Shown piece by piece: positions 11,268 through 21,779 of a stretch of DNA of 64,000 nt; the stretch's first letter is position 1, and each line of letters starts with the position of its first letter. The stretch is from Aphrocallistes beatrix (taxonomy: Eukaryota > Porifera > Hexactinellida > Sceptrulophora > Aphrocallistidae): positions 2,623,148 through 2,687,147 of the forward strand of contig OY725499.1 of assembly GCA_963281255.1 (NCBI GenBank), in the 5' to 3' direction. The notes under the pieces were generated by a model that saw nothing but the letters and a program-made list of their open reading frames with translations, ran no database searches and was not told where the DNA came from. The position numbers and the translations under genes were made by a program.

Positions 11268-12474
11268 CATGGCTCACTTAATACACGGCTGTGTATGTCA
11301 CCGAGAAGGCCAGTTTTAACATAGCCAAAATTTAATTAGACCGATAAATCAAAAAACGTATACGATAGGCCTTTGATATGTCATCATGTGATTGCGCAAT
11401 AGGTTCGTTTTAGAGCGAAAATGCTGTTGTTCTAGCTCATTTAAAACATCGCTATCTGAATTTCTAAAGCTTGATTTTTTAATAAAACAACAATAGGAAG
11501 GCCTTAATCCAAAAAATCTGAAAATCTATAGGAATGTCTATGCATTCCTCAGTTGCTATAGAAACAAAAAAATGAATGTTTAAGCCATTACTCAAAAAGT
11601 ATAGATCGTAGGCACTGTTGCGTGATATCTTGAGATCGTAATATTTTGAGATATCGTAGCATTCTGAGATTTTGTTTGGCTTACTCAAATGGCCTTGTGG
11701 TTCAATCGGTTTTATTGTGGCACTAAATTGTGGTACATGACAAAGTTTGATGGCACGCGACACAATTTACTATGGTAAAACCCCATATGGACCATGGATC
11801 AATTATATTTTAATAATTTATGGTCCATATGGAGTTCTACCATAGTAAATTGTGTCGCGTGCCATCAAACTTTGTCATGTACCACAATTTAGTGCCACAA
11901 TGAAACCGATTGAACCACAAGGCCATTTGAGTAAGCCAAACAAAATCTCAGAATGCTACGATGTCTCAAAATATTACGATCTCAAGATATCACGGTACTA
12001 AATCATCCATGGTTACTTAATACTAGGATCTCAAGCATCACGCAACAGTACCTACGATCTATAGTTTTTGAGCAATGGCTTAAACATTCAATTTTTGGTT
12101 TCATAGCAACTGAGGAAGGCATAGACATTCCAATTAAGATTTTAAGATTTTTTGGATTAAGGCCTTCCTTTTGTTGTTCTATTAAAAAATCAAGCTTTAG
12201 AAATGCAGATAACGATGCTTTAAATGAGCTAGAACAGCAGCATTTTTTGCTCTAAAGAGAGCCCATCGCAATCAAATGATAACATATCGAGTTTTTGACA
12301 GTTGAATTGGATACTCTGATATAATGTTTGTATATGGTAATAATACATCTCAAAGGTCTATCATATACGGTTTTTGATTTATCGGTCTAATTAAATTTTG
12401 ACTATGTTAAAACTGGCCTTCTATTTTTCAGGCTTTCTCGGTGACATACACGGCCGTGTAGTAAGTAGGCCATG
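11268..12474. mobile_element. 1.2-kb fold-back (long inverted repeat) element
   Basis: Two arms of about 540 and 650 bp are inverted copies meeting at about 11790-11830 (tggaccat..atggtcca). The outer ends are catggctcacttaatacacg and its near complement before 12474. The right arm has extra sequence around 12245-12360. Open frames in the arms are mirror images and resemble no known protein. Fragments of the same family lie at about 21328-21365, 53048-53165 and 57470-57832, so it is a dispersed repeat. No clear target duplication was found. Transcripts would fold into a long hairpin. Confidence 0.85.
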
Positions 12475-12789
12475 TTTCAGTACATTTAACACGAGGACTC
12501 AGCGGCGCGTTTGAAATGGGTTTAAACGTGATTGAGAAGTGTTTGAGACCATTGTTTAAACATGTTTAAAAGCATTAAACGTTTTAAACGTATAAACCGA
12601 AATACAATAGGGTATTTTCCAGTGGCAGCGCGAGGGGCGGCTAGCTTAGAACTCGTTCAAATGGGTAGCAAAATTACGAATATTCTACGCAGTATATAGG
12701 GTACTTTGATCTTGTTAGAGTATTAAAAATTAATTATAGTAACTAAATATATATACATATAAGGAAACATACAAAAGGTTTAATATTGT

Positions 12790-13587
12790 TTAGTTTTCCT
12801 CAAGGGGGCATACGACGATTACTTGAGCTCTTAAGTTAAACATCAGAGAGGAAAGATGCTGCTTCTTGCTCCTTCTTTTGAAAGTTCCAAGCAATTTTCC
12901 ATCAGAGTTTAAGACATAAATACAATCACTATTGCTATGACTAATAATGATATCTTGATTATCTCCGATGTTAAAATAGTATCGACTTAAATTCTCAGTG
13001 TGCTCTAAATCGATTCTTGAGAGGTGTATATCGTTCAGGGAAAAAGTGTGTATCCAATTTTGGGTTCCAACAAAAATTGTTTCAAGACTTTTCTTTATTG
13101 AATAAGGATTTCGAACAAATTCTTCTCCAAAAGTAGTAATTATACCTTCATCAGAATACTTTTGGATTCTAGAGTTCTCACTGTCACAGAGGTAGAGAGT
13201 TTCTGAGCTAGGGTCCACAAGTATCCCATTAACACATTGGAATTTCCCTCTAACTGTACCTTTCCCACCAAAAGATGTAATATGATAACCTTCCAATGTA
13301 TAGATGGATACGAGGCATGTGCTATAGTCAGACACATAAACTGTATTCTTGTAGACGAAAACATACCAAGGAGAGCTTAGTTTGAAGATCCCCGTATGTA
13401 TTCCAAATTTATAAAGGTATCCACCTTCTCTGTTAAAAACAAGAACCAGGCCACGCAATGAGTTAGTAATGAATATGCATTGAGTTAATTCATCAAAACT
13501 GGTGCCCCTTAACCCATTAACAATATCTTTTTCAAGACAGATCTCTACTAAACGTAGTTGATAGTTTCCTAAAAGGAGATCTGACAT
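12790..13587 (-). CDS. NHL-repeat-like beta-propeller protein
   Basis: Intronless 265-residue protein made of repeats of about 40-45 residues in the NHL style, for example GLVLVFNREGGYLYKFG, LVSIYTLEGYHITSFGGKG and RIQKYSDEGIITTFGE. Each ends with a strand plus 'F/SFG', and TLYLCDSENSRIQKYS is the typical NHL core (asp-x-x-asn-x-arg-ile). About six blades can be traced, enough for a closed propeller. There is no RING, B-box, signal peptide or membrane segment, so it is not a complete TRIM-type ligase. NHL propellers bind proteins or RNA; the partner here is unknown. Confidence 0.75.
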   Translation of the reverse strand: MSDLLLGNYQLRLVEICLEKDIVNGLRGTSFDELTQCIFITNSLRGLVLVFNREGGYLYKFGIHTGIFKLSSPWYVFVYKNTVYVSDYSTCLVSIYTLEGYHITSFGGKGTVRGKFQCVNGILVDPSSETLYLCDSENSRIQKYSDEGIITTFGEEFVRNPYSIKKSLETIFVGTQNWIHTFSLNDIHLSRIDLEHTENLSRYYFNIGDNQDIIISHSNSDCIYVLNSDGKLLGTFKRRSKKQHLSSLMFNLRAQVIVVCPLEEN

Positions 13588-14124
13588 AATCTAATTGAAT
13601 GTAAGTAGGAATTATCAGAGTTGTATTCCTAGGAACATTTAATTATAGAGAATAAGGATCGCAAGAGATAAGCATGATTTACTTTACAACCCTTGCATGA
13701 TCTAAATCCGGAATGCATGCACGTAAGAACGTAGTACGCGTATACCTGTTACTTGCAGCAATGACACATTACTAGGGACCAACTCCTGTAGTAGATGATA
13801 GCATATACATTTTGCTCTCTGACGTTGACATGATTCAAGTGGGATAAACCACCATTTTTAGCAAATAATTTAGGTACCACTGGCTAATACTCTAGACTGA
13901 AATAAGACTGAATGGAATAAACTCTATTTCCGATAAGATGGTAGGAGTTAAATACAAGATACGTATTTGAATTTAGTGCATTAGCTCCCAATACAATAAA
14001 AATGCTAATCATCATTGATTACGTCAACATAACAAATTCGAATAAGTGATAAAGAAATTATAAAAAAATTACACTTAAGAGATCGTCTACCAGTAGGAGG
14101 TTACTTGCACACAGGTGTGTGCGT
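13588..14124. other. Gene-free spacer
   Basis: AT-rich DNA between two genes on the minus strand. No transposon ends, RNA gene or extra exon seen. Confidence 0.4.
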
Positions 14125-15630
14125 CTATGCACTCTGTGCGTTCATGAGAGCTTTGCGAAGGATTGAGAGTTCCTTATTCTTCTTCCTTAACAATTCTTTG
14201 CACCTCTTTCTCTCCTTGTCTAGCATTACATCGACCATGTCCTGTGTGAATAAACAGGAATGGAATCGTTCTTTCTTGGGAGAGTAGAGCTGCTGTTTTT
14301 CTAAGAGTTCATTTTGAAATTTGAGAGATATATTCTCTTCTTCTCTTCTTTCTAGATTCGACTTCAAGTCAAGAATCATTTGATTCAGTCTCCTAATTTC
14401 ATTTTCATTTTCTGCATCAATTGCCGGCTGTCTCGACATTATCTCATCTTCATACTCGGAAAGTTTAACAGAAAAGTGATTAATTTGTTTCCTCCTTGAT
14501 TCCATTTCAACCTCCATTTCAACTTGTGACATGTTTGGCAGCAATTTAAAGTCTAGGCGGTACAGATTGTAGAATTTACTACTGAGAATCACGAGCAACT
14601 CTCTCGACACATCTTCAGACGAGTGAAGCATCCTCTGTGTCAGCTCATGAGTTTCCTTCTCCACTTCCAACTCAGCAGTCCTGTTCTCCAGCAACTGTTT
14701 GAAGCTAGCCTCCTCCACCTCCTTCTTCTGCATCAAGTAGGCTATGTCCGTTCCTTCCAGGGCTGACTTGGCTCTCCTCAGCTCCTCCCTCAGCTCCCCC
14801 ACCTGCTGGACCGCCTCTCTGTGAGTGGGAACGAACTTGTTCGCGGCCTCAAGCTGGTGGACGTGCGCTCTCATGGAGGCGAGAGCTTGAGCCTGCTTCT
14901 CGATTGTCTGCGCATGAGTCTCCTGAGCACACTTGGCGGCCAACTCCGTGATAGGAGAGAACCTGCTCTGGGCATCGTTGTACGTGGAGATGTTGGTAGA
15001 GATTGAAGACACTTCTTCCTGAACTTGGCACAGAGTGGACTGCACCCCGGGGAGGCTACCTCGCAGCTCCGTCAGCTCGGAGTGCTGTCTTGACACGAGA
15101 GTTGATTTCAAGTTCAGAGCTTCCTGCAGTTTTCCGTTCAGGAGCTTGCTCCTCTCGAGACGAGCTTCCACCTGTTCCAGCTTCTCTGAGAGAGAGAATA
15201 TTCTCTTCTGAAGATAGCGAATCTGGCTAGCGTCGGTATTCTTCTGAGATACGTCTACATCTGCTACAGCCACGTGCTGGCTGACTGGAGTTTCTTTCAA
15301 GTCCGAGGTTGAGGTGAGAGCATTTTCTAAGAAACAATTTTCTGTCGTGGTGTCCTTGTCTCTCATGTCTACCTCCACTTTAGCGGGGATAAGACTGTGG
15401 GAGAAGGAGCCTAGCAGTTTATCTTCCAGATTCACAATCGTCAGAGAATGCTGGTACACCTGCTCTTCACAGGAGAACAGCTGAGATCTGAGTTCAGTTA
15501 TTTCCTGTCTCAGAGAAGAGAAGAGGGCTTCTCCACTAACCGGAATCTCTTCTTGGGAGGAATGGCTGGTGTGAGAACCTGACATCAGGCTAGAGGTAAT
15601 GGAAAGCGGGGAATGACAAGCATGCAGCAA
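14125..15630 (-). CDS. Coiled-coil protein, unidentified
   Basis: A single open exon of 501 residues. After a Ser-rich head (SLMSGSHTSHSSQEE) most of the protein is predicted alpha-helical coiled coil by heptad pattern: about 35-75, 130-190, 245-330 and 360-495. It ends with a charged helix (MLDKERKRCKELLRKKNKEL) and the short tail LMNAQSA. The GC content and codon use of the middle part look like its gene neighbours. I do not recognise the family; centrosomal or ciliary coiled-coil proteins look like this, but that is only a shape argument. The start could be the first Met or Met16 before SGSHTS. MRPS15 lies 235 bp upstream on the same strand. Confidence 0.8.
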   Translation of the reverse strand: MLHACHSPLSITSSLMSGSHTSHSSQEEIPVSGEALFSSLRQEITELRSQLFSCEEQVYQHSLTIVNLEDKLLGSFSHSLIPAKVEVDMRDKDTTTENCFLENALTSTSDLKETPVSQHVAVADVDVSQKNTDASQIRYLQKRIFSLSEKLEQVEARLERSKLLNGKLQEALNLKSTLVSRQHSELTELRGSLPGVQSTLCQVQEEVSSISTNISTYNDAQSRFSPITELAAKCAQETHAQTIEKQAQALASMRAHVHQLEAANKFVPTHREAVQQVGELREELRRAKSALEGTDIAYLMQKKEVEEASFKQLLENRTAELEVEKETHELTQRMLHSSEDVSRELLVILSSKFYNLYRLDFKLLPNMSQVEMEVEMESRRKQINHFSVKLSEYEDEIMSRQPAIDAENENEIRRLNQMILDLKSNLERREEENISLKFQNELLEKQQLYSPKKERFHSCLFTQDMVDVMLDKERKRCKELLRKKNKELSILRKALMNAQSA

Positions 15631-15865
15631 CGTTTGTAATTATATTTTAGTCGATTCAACTTGAAAATTCTATACCTCGCATGGTAGCGCGGACAATAGC
15701 TGCATACATTATATTGAATAGTACAGAGCTAATGAAGTGAATTTTGTAGCATTAAACTATTTTTTTTGTTGAGAACATTTTTGAGAAAGTAACTTCTAAC
15801 CGCTACGTCATGCTAATGATGTTAGACAATACGTATAGGCAATATTTTAATTTATCCTACTATAC

Positions 15866-16426
15866 TCATTCTTCCTTTTTCAATCTCTCCCCGGAAACCT
15901 CTATCTCCTTCAAATTGTACTTTTGTTTCAGTTCCTGGTAGAGAGTGAAGTCCTTGCGCTTCAAGAAGCGGAAGTGCTTGTCCCGTTTAATTTTAGCACG
16001 TATCATATTCAGCTTGGCTCGAGAGTCTTTGGGGAACATCTTCATGTGATCAGTGAGGACATCAATTCTGGAGCACAAGCGGGAGACACTGGTCAGCAGA
16101 TCTTTAAAATTGCTGGACTCATTCTCAATGCTCTTCAAAGCTCTCTTTTTCTCGACAATATTTCGCAATTTCTTCGGTAAGTATTTGAGCTGCAGATGAG
16201 GAGGGAGTTTAGAAGCAGCTTCTTCTTCGAGGTATGTGTCCAGAGAACAAGGCAGGGTGTTCTCATATCCTTTTAGAGACGGGACAAGCTTCCGTTCATA
16301 GTTGTACTTCCTTGGGTTCTTGTCTGTGTTGCTGAAAGAGCGCAGAGCGTGTCCTTGGCTAGCTCCAGCCATTCTACTCATGCATTGAGAAGTGCTCACC
16401 CTTGCCAGCCTCAGTAATACTGACAT
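15866..16426 (-). CDS. MRPS15: Mitochondrial small-subunit ribosomal protein uS15m
   Basis: 186 residues, intronless. An N-terminal basic region without acidic residues (MSVLLRLARVSTSQCMSRM) looks like a mitochondrial targeting peptide. The S15 fold follows at about 100-178: LCSRIDVLTDHMKMFPKD, then RAKLNMIRAKIKRDKHFR and FLKRKDFTLYQELKQKYN, which match the helix order and the 'H..hPKD' and 'YLK..D...Y..L' features of bacterial S15. It binds the 12S rRNA platform in the mitochondrial small subunit. The length is shorter than some animal MRPS15 proteins but typical for a lean version. The C-terminal tail is charged (GERLKKEE). Confidence 0.88.
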   Translation of the reverse strand: MSVLLRLARVSTSQCMSRMAGASQGHALRSFSNTDKNPRKYNYERKLVPSLKGYENTLPCSLDTYLEEEAASKLPPHLQLKYLPKKLRNIVEKKRALKSIENESSNFKDLLTSVSRLCSRIDVLTDHMKMFPKDSRAKLNMIRAKIKRDKHFRFLKRKDFTLYQELKQKYNLKEIEVSGERLKKEE

Positions 16427-17406
16427 CTACGTATACAACAGCAAGACCAGGCCCAGGTTTAAAGTCTCAAGTTTAATTCTTGGAGAAAATAATACACATG
16501 GCATGGGCTTCAAGGGGGAGGGCAGTTGCCCCTCTCGCCTAAGTTAATTCAATGTTATTTATAGCAGATTAACTAACTTATTCTTATTACACTACCTCCT
16601 CGTCCCCTGAATTTGTGGTTGGCTAGGCCTAAGGTGTGAAGGAGGCTAAAAGGTGCCTGGTTAGATCAGTCGGACCGTACAAAATGGTCATTTCTAACTC
16701 ACTACACTACCACACTAGGGTAGATCTGGGTGAGCAGAGGAATTTCAACCAAAACCTGGACATTTCAATTTCTTTTTGAAAAAAACAACAACTTATTTTC
16801 CAGGAAAAAGAGTGTCATCTGGCCACCCTATACCACACAGGACAAGAAATAGCAGTCAAAACGATGTCTATCTAGGAATCCTACCAGTGCCTATCTTCAC
16901 AATCATGGACATGTCATAGGTTTTACTCAGTTCTCCATGTTATTTACACTATACGTACTCAATTGTATTCTCAGTAGTGGCGTTTGCTTACATAGCTTCT
17001 CTGATTCGAAGTCTTGATGGTCATTCCTAGAAGATGCGGTTATCGCATGGGCGGTGTACTATGTCATCCATACGTATGAATATACGTCCGTTTGCGCATT
17101 CTGTGAAATCTAAGTCCGACTTCTACCAGATTTCGTATGCAGGATGGAGATGTGCACCAACTTTTTTTCGCGAAATTTCATCATTCCGGTTTCAATAGTG
17201 AATATTATTTTTTAAATTATCATCATGATAATCATCACCTCCACACGAAGCAGCGTTTCAAGGTATTAATGAGATCAGTATTTCACTGAGTAAAATCCGA
17301 GGTTTACACTTAGATGGGCGTAGCCAGTGAATCCGACCCGTCCTGCATCAGCATTTAACAAAATTCTGCAGGCCTGGCAGGCTTTCTGATGATTGTAATG
17401 CAAATA
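16427..17406. other. Gene-free spacer
   Basis: Contains no recognisable exon. Several short GC-richer patches (for example 16505-16545, ggcttcaagggggagggcag) look like decayed repeats but no ends could be defined. Confidence 0.4.
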
Positions 17407-18741
17407 CAGTCTGTAACATAATTATTGAGAATCATTAAAATACTGTAAAACACACGTTCATGCGAATATCTTCTAGTCGTTTGAATATATTGTTAACAAC
17501 ATGCCAATAACTAATAATTAATCGGAAAACCGCCTGATTCTATCACTAATTGGCACCTGCGTGGCATGGAATCACAGTATGGCTTGAGAAATTCAGGGTT
17601 TATGTTCGACCATACGATCTCGAGTTTTTCTCTCAGTTCAGAAATTGTCCTGGGAGCAAGTTTTGTGTTCTCGTTTAACCCATCCGAAAACATTCTCAAT
17701 CGGGTTGAGGTCAGGGCTCTGCGAAGGCCATGGTAGATGGTTTGGGATATTTTGGGACAAAAATTCCTTGACAACCTTCGAAGTGTGTTTGGGTCATTAT
17801 CCATGACTAGACGCCATCCATTTTGGTGAAAGACCTCAGCCTGGGTTAACAGATGCCCTTCTAGGATGGTAATAAACATTTGGCTGTTCATATTATCAGC
17901 AAAGATGGAGAGAGGAAACGTCCCCATTGAGCTAAATCCTGCCCAAACATTAATTTTGGGGGTATGTTTAGTCGTTGGAGCTGTTCTTTTTGTGTCGGAT
18001 TTTGTCCACATTTTAATCCTTCCTCGAGACAACCAAATCGACCTTTCATCGGTATAAACAGTCTTATTCCATGCTTTTTTTGGGTACTTATGCTTCTTTG
18101 CCCATTGAACTCTCGCAAGCCGATTTTTCTCGCTCACTATCGGTCTGTTGGTCTGATATTTTTAGTATAGTCGGTCTTTCATCGCTCGCCAGACAGTTTC
18201 ATGAGAGGGTTTCCCGGGGACAAGATTAGCCAAAGTTCGCAGAGAGATAAGGCTTACGTCTGATCTGTTGGGAAATGCTTTTTCGGATAGATGATCTCAG
18301 TTTAGACGGTCTCCCAGCACCCTTACGATGTTCTAAACCAATGTTGTCTTGTTTTCTAGATTTCACCCTATAAACCGTGGCAACGCTTACGCCCAACTTC
18401 CGTGATATCTCCTTTACAGATAAACCGGAGTTGTTCAATAGTGTTTCTATTTGAGTTCTCTTTAGTTTTTGACTCATGTAGGCAGTATTACTAGCTAAAT
18501 CATTGATAGGAAAAAGATAAAAGTTAAATATGCAAAAAATTAAGAAAATGGTGACGTCATCATTTAATTTGAGCTTGTATTTTTAGCAAAAAATGGAAAT
18601 TTCTTTCAATATGGTCAAAATACTTCAGAAAAATGAAGATAAAGCTAATTTTGATAGAGAGTAAATGATAGAAGAGAGAGATTTATTAAAATTGGTTCAA
18701 TAAGAATTTATAAAAATTCTCAATAATTATGTTACATACTG
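17407..18741 (-). mobile_element. Tc1-like transposon, complete ends but inactive
   Basis: 1335 bp bounded by 26-bp inverted repeats beginning CAGTCTGTAACATAATTATT at the left and the complement of CAGTATGTAACATAATTATT at the right. TA flanks both ends (17405-17406 and 18742-18743). The length is that of an intact Tc1 element. The inside encodes a minus-strand transposase broken by frame changes. It lies just downstream of LANCL, with its right end only about 60 bp from the LANCL stop codon. Confidence 0.9.
17511..18477 (-). pseudogene. Tc1 transposase, frameshifted
   Basis: The N-terminal paired-like DNA-binding domain is at 18226-18477 (helix-turn-helix SVKEISRKLGVSVATVYRV, then an AT-hook-like GRPSK). 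The catalytic domain continues at 17511-18137 with VYTDERSIWL (first Asp) and VMDNDPN (second Asp). The third catalytic region, which in Tc1 follows 'WPSQSPDLNPIE', is present at about 17680-17740 but in another frame. The gap between the two parts (18138-18225) and this shift mean no functional enzyme is made. Confidence 0.9.
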
Positions 18742-18800
18742 TATTATTTTTAATATCGCCAGTTTAATAATTACTCCTAATACTAATAGCTGTGTTGTAT

Positions 18801-20033
18801 TCACAATAATATCGGCAGTTCATAACTTGGAAAAGCTGCAGCTTCAGGATGGAGCATGTCAGCGAGGAAATAGATTTGTCCAGATATGCCTTCAAACAGA
18901 GAAAACGGTCGATCTGGCTTCCCCATCGTATCCTCCCGACCCATCACCCACTCTGCAAATGCCCTCGCTCTCCGAATATGTTTAGGATCCTGCGTGAGTC
19001 TAAACAGGGATAAGAAAGCGTAAGCATTACCACTCACCCCGTGACATATGCCATGCCCCTTCGTCAATAGTCCTCTCTCCCAGGTTACTTCCCCAGCACG
19101 AGTGGCGGCCTCCATCAAATTCTCTACGCTACACTTACGAGCAACAGCCGAGCAGAGAACCGGAACAAACCCGGGAGCTCCGTGACAGAACTGCACCAAA
19201 GAGTCTTTGTGCGAACCCAGAGACGATGGGAAGTTCCCTGATTCCTTCTGGAGGGAGACCAAGTACGCGATGAGAGAGAGCAGCATCGGCTCCAACTCGG
19301 GGTGGGAGTCAGGAGGTACGTTCAACAGCTGCATCGCTATGCCTGCCAGCCCATGCGCTCCTCCTAAGTAGTGCTTCCCGTGCCAGGTGTACATGAGTGG
19401 GGAGTCGATGCTAGCTTCTCTCCCTGCCTTGCCAGTCTCGATTATGAGAGCCACCATTCCTCTTATGACCTCGCCATCCACGGCTCCAGGCACGAACCGA
19501 TTCAGGAAGAGCAAAGCGTAGAGGAATCCTGCGTGGCCAAAGAGAATCTCAGACGGATGCTGTTCCTTCTTCACCGATTCTGCGAACATTTGATTCAGCA
19601 GCTGGATGCACTCCTGGCTCTCTGATTCACTCTTCAAGAGGGAGTAGACAACTGCTCCGATGCTATACAGACCTGCTGGACCATGGACAAAGGCGATCTT
19701 TCCATGCTTTATTGAAGCAAGAGAAGATTGAACCTGTGTAAGCGACTTTTCGAGGTAATTCTTACGTAGTATTGGGTTGTCTCGGGCGTATGTGTTCGCG
19801 AGGTGGAGATATAGGAGAGCTAAACCACCAGATCCTGCATATATATCTTTAGATTTATCTGTGAGTGGATCATAGTAATCTTCCAAATATTCAATTTTTT
19901 TAGCTATGCATGTTTTTAGCTGAATTTTGAACTCAGATTCATTGAATATATCTTTGAGTGCGAGAGAATTAATGTAATATCGTGCATCTGGAGAGATTTG
20001 GAGATCTTTGGGAGAAGAATAAGATTCTGCCAT
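18801..20033 (-). CDS. LANCL: LanC-like protein (LANCL1/2/3 family)
   Basis: Intronless, 410 residues, full family length. The seven-fold alpha-toroid repeats are marked by Gly-rich turns: AGSGG (66-70), HGPAGLY (118-124), FGHAGF (165-170), HGLAG (227-231), CHGAPGF (283-289), CHGVSGNAY (330-338) and EGISGQIY (381-388). The zinc ligands Cys283, Cys330 and His331 are all present. In animals LANCL proteins bind zinc and glutathione and act as glutathione transferases for dehydroamino-acid-containing peptides or as signalling adaptors; they do not make lantibiotics. There is no signal peptide and it is probably cytosolic or membrane-associated. Assignment to LANCL1, 2 or 3 is not possible by eye. 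Confidence 0.93.
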   Translation of the reverse strand: MAESYSSPKDLQISPDARYYINSLALKDIFNESEFKIQLKTCIAKKIEYLEDYYDPLTDKSKDIYAGSGGLALLYLHLANTYARDNPILRKNYLEKSLTQVQSSLASIKHGKIAFVHGPAGLYSIGAVVYSLLKSESESQECIQLLNQMFAESVKKEQHPSEILFGHAGFLYALLFLNRFVPGAVDGEVIRGMVALIIETGKAGREASIDSPLMYTWHGKHYLGGAHGLAGIAMQLLNVPPDSHPELEPMLLSLIAYLVSLQKESGNFPSSLGSHKDSLVQFCHGAPGFVPVLCSAVARKCSVENLMEAATRAGEVTWERGLLTKGHGICHGVSGNAYAFLSLFRLTQDPKHIRRARAFAEWVMGREDTMGKPDRPFSLFEGISGQIYFLADMLHPEAAAFPSYELPILL

Positions 20034-21779
20034 TGTAAGCTGTTACAGTTCTTACACTCTTATAAAACGCAATAAAAAGAGACAAATTATAAATTCAGAA
20101 TCCTTATATGATGAAACTAAGGAAAATAGATAAAAAAATTGTGTAAAGATGTGAAAATATGCATAATATATATACATATGTTAACTTACCTTTTAAATAC
20201 CTTGATTGAGCAAAGCGGGCATTTAGGTAAAAAAAAGTTTCTAAAGGGTGTTTGGTGCTAAACAACAAATTTCAACCCCCCCGTCCGAAAGTGGGATTTT
20301 TTGCAATTTTGCAATTTTCTACGCCGTAATTTACCCTTAGTCCGAATGGTTGGTACGCATCCCCAGTGCTGCTGTGGGAATGGCACTTCAATGCCCATTC
20401 ACACCTCACTCCAGAGGAGTCCCTAGGATTTCTACATTATTTCAAAAGGTAATTGCCATTAATGCGCGCGTATGTAGTATAAGACATCAAGAGCAGTTTC
20501 ACTTTTCTAGTAGGATAGCATAGCAGGATTTAACTTTGAACTTAGGGGAAAGCAACTATTTATTTTCAGAGGGGATGTATGGGGTTGAACTTTGTCAGAA
20601 TTATGGTTAAGCTTGCCATGCCCAGATCATAATCAGAATGGACAACGCGAAATTTCACACCGCTCGGGTAGAGATATTCTTTACTTTTCGGATATTCTGA
20701 ATATTTTGATATTCCTTTGGTAAATATTTTCCGAAGCTATCGTTGAGAATATGGAAAATACACTTGAGATTATTCTCACCTTCAGCAAAGTTAATGCCGC
20801 TTCTTTTTTTACTGATGACGAGGTAAAACAGAGCAATGTAAATTACTTCCCTACTTTGTATTCCTCAAAAATGTGCAGTGGTAAGTCCAAGCCCCGATAC
20901 GTCATCACTTGAGTGGGGATGGGTTGATTCCAGAACAGGAGAACGGAGTTAAGAAGGATGCCATAGCTGCCAAGGCTAGATCTTCGCCCAGAACAGCTGT
21001 TACAGGATTGCCTTGCATCCGTAGCGACCTGTTCAGAGCAGAAAAGAACGGCTTAGAACTGTACATATACTTTTACTTGTTATGCTGTTGTTATTTGTAT
21101 AGATGCATATAATTCTTTCAAAAAACTGTTCTTTTGTTTCTGAATTGGGTTGGAACATGTCTTCATAGTCATTCCCTGTCGCCAGGAAGTTGCGGTAGCA
21201 ATGTCAACCATTTGAGCTGTAACGCAACCTCATTTCTTGCCAATTGTTAGTTATATTTTCAAAGAGCGTGTTGAGGATATTCTGAGCATTTAATAGATTT
21301 TGTCTATCTAATGTAATTTGTTGAAGTATAGGTGCTGTTGCGTGGTATTTTGAGATCCTAGTATTAACCTGTATTTAGTTTGTATGAAGTTTTGTAAAGT
21401 AGTTTAAATGGAAATAATAAATTCATATAAACACAATTGAACATCAGTTTTAATGAGATACGTATACTACTAATCAGTGTAAAATTAATCCCAAAGGCTC
21501 AATTTCATAAAATATGAATACTACGTTAGCAGGATTATATTCTTCATTATAACTGGAGCAGTGATAAATTATTTTCTTATAATAGGGTTAATCCTATGAG
21601 AGAAATCTTGATAATATTCACATCATTATAATACACCAATATCCAGGTCCTGGGCAGTTCAGTTTTTATTGAAAAATCTAAGTATTCCGAGAACCGTTGA
21701 ATTAACATTGTTATGTAGTCATTTCTTAGAATATCAGTAATTATTAATTAATTAGCAATTCCAGTACACTCCGTGAAGA
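20034..21779. other. Gene-free spacer upstream of two divergent genes
   Basis: Lies between the divergent LANCL (-) and ankyrin (+) genes, so it probably contains both promoters. A fragment of the fold-back family is at about 21328-21365 (gttgcgtggtattttgagat). A GC-richer open stretch at 20909-21060 reads as protein but matches no family I know and has no splice partners; I do not call it. Confidence 0.4.

Noticed and set aside
14821-15230. Plus-strand open frames inside the coiled-coil gene
   Set aside because: Shadows of the minus-strand coiled-coil frame; no protein-like features.
20909-21112. Open frame with GC-rich text
   Set aside because: Could be an orphan exon, but no splice partner, family match or polyA context; not called.
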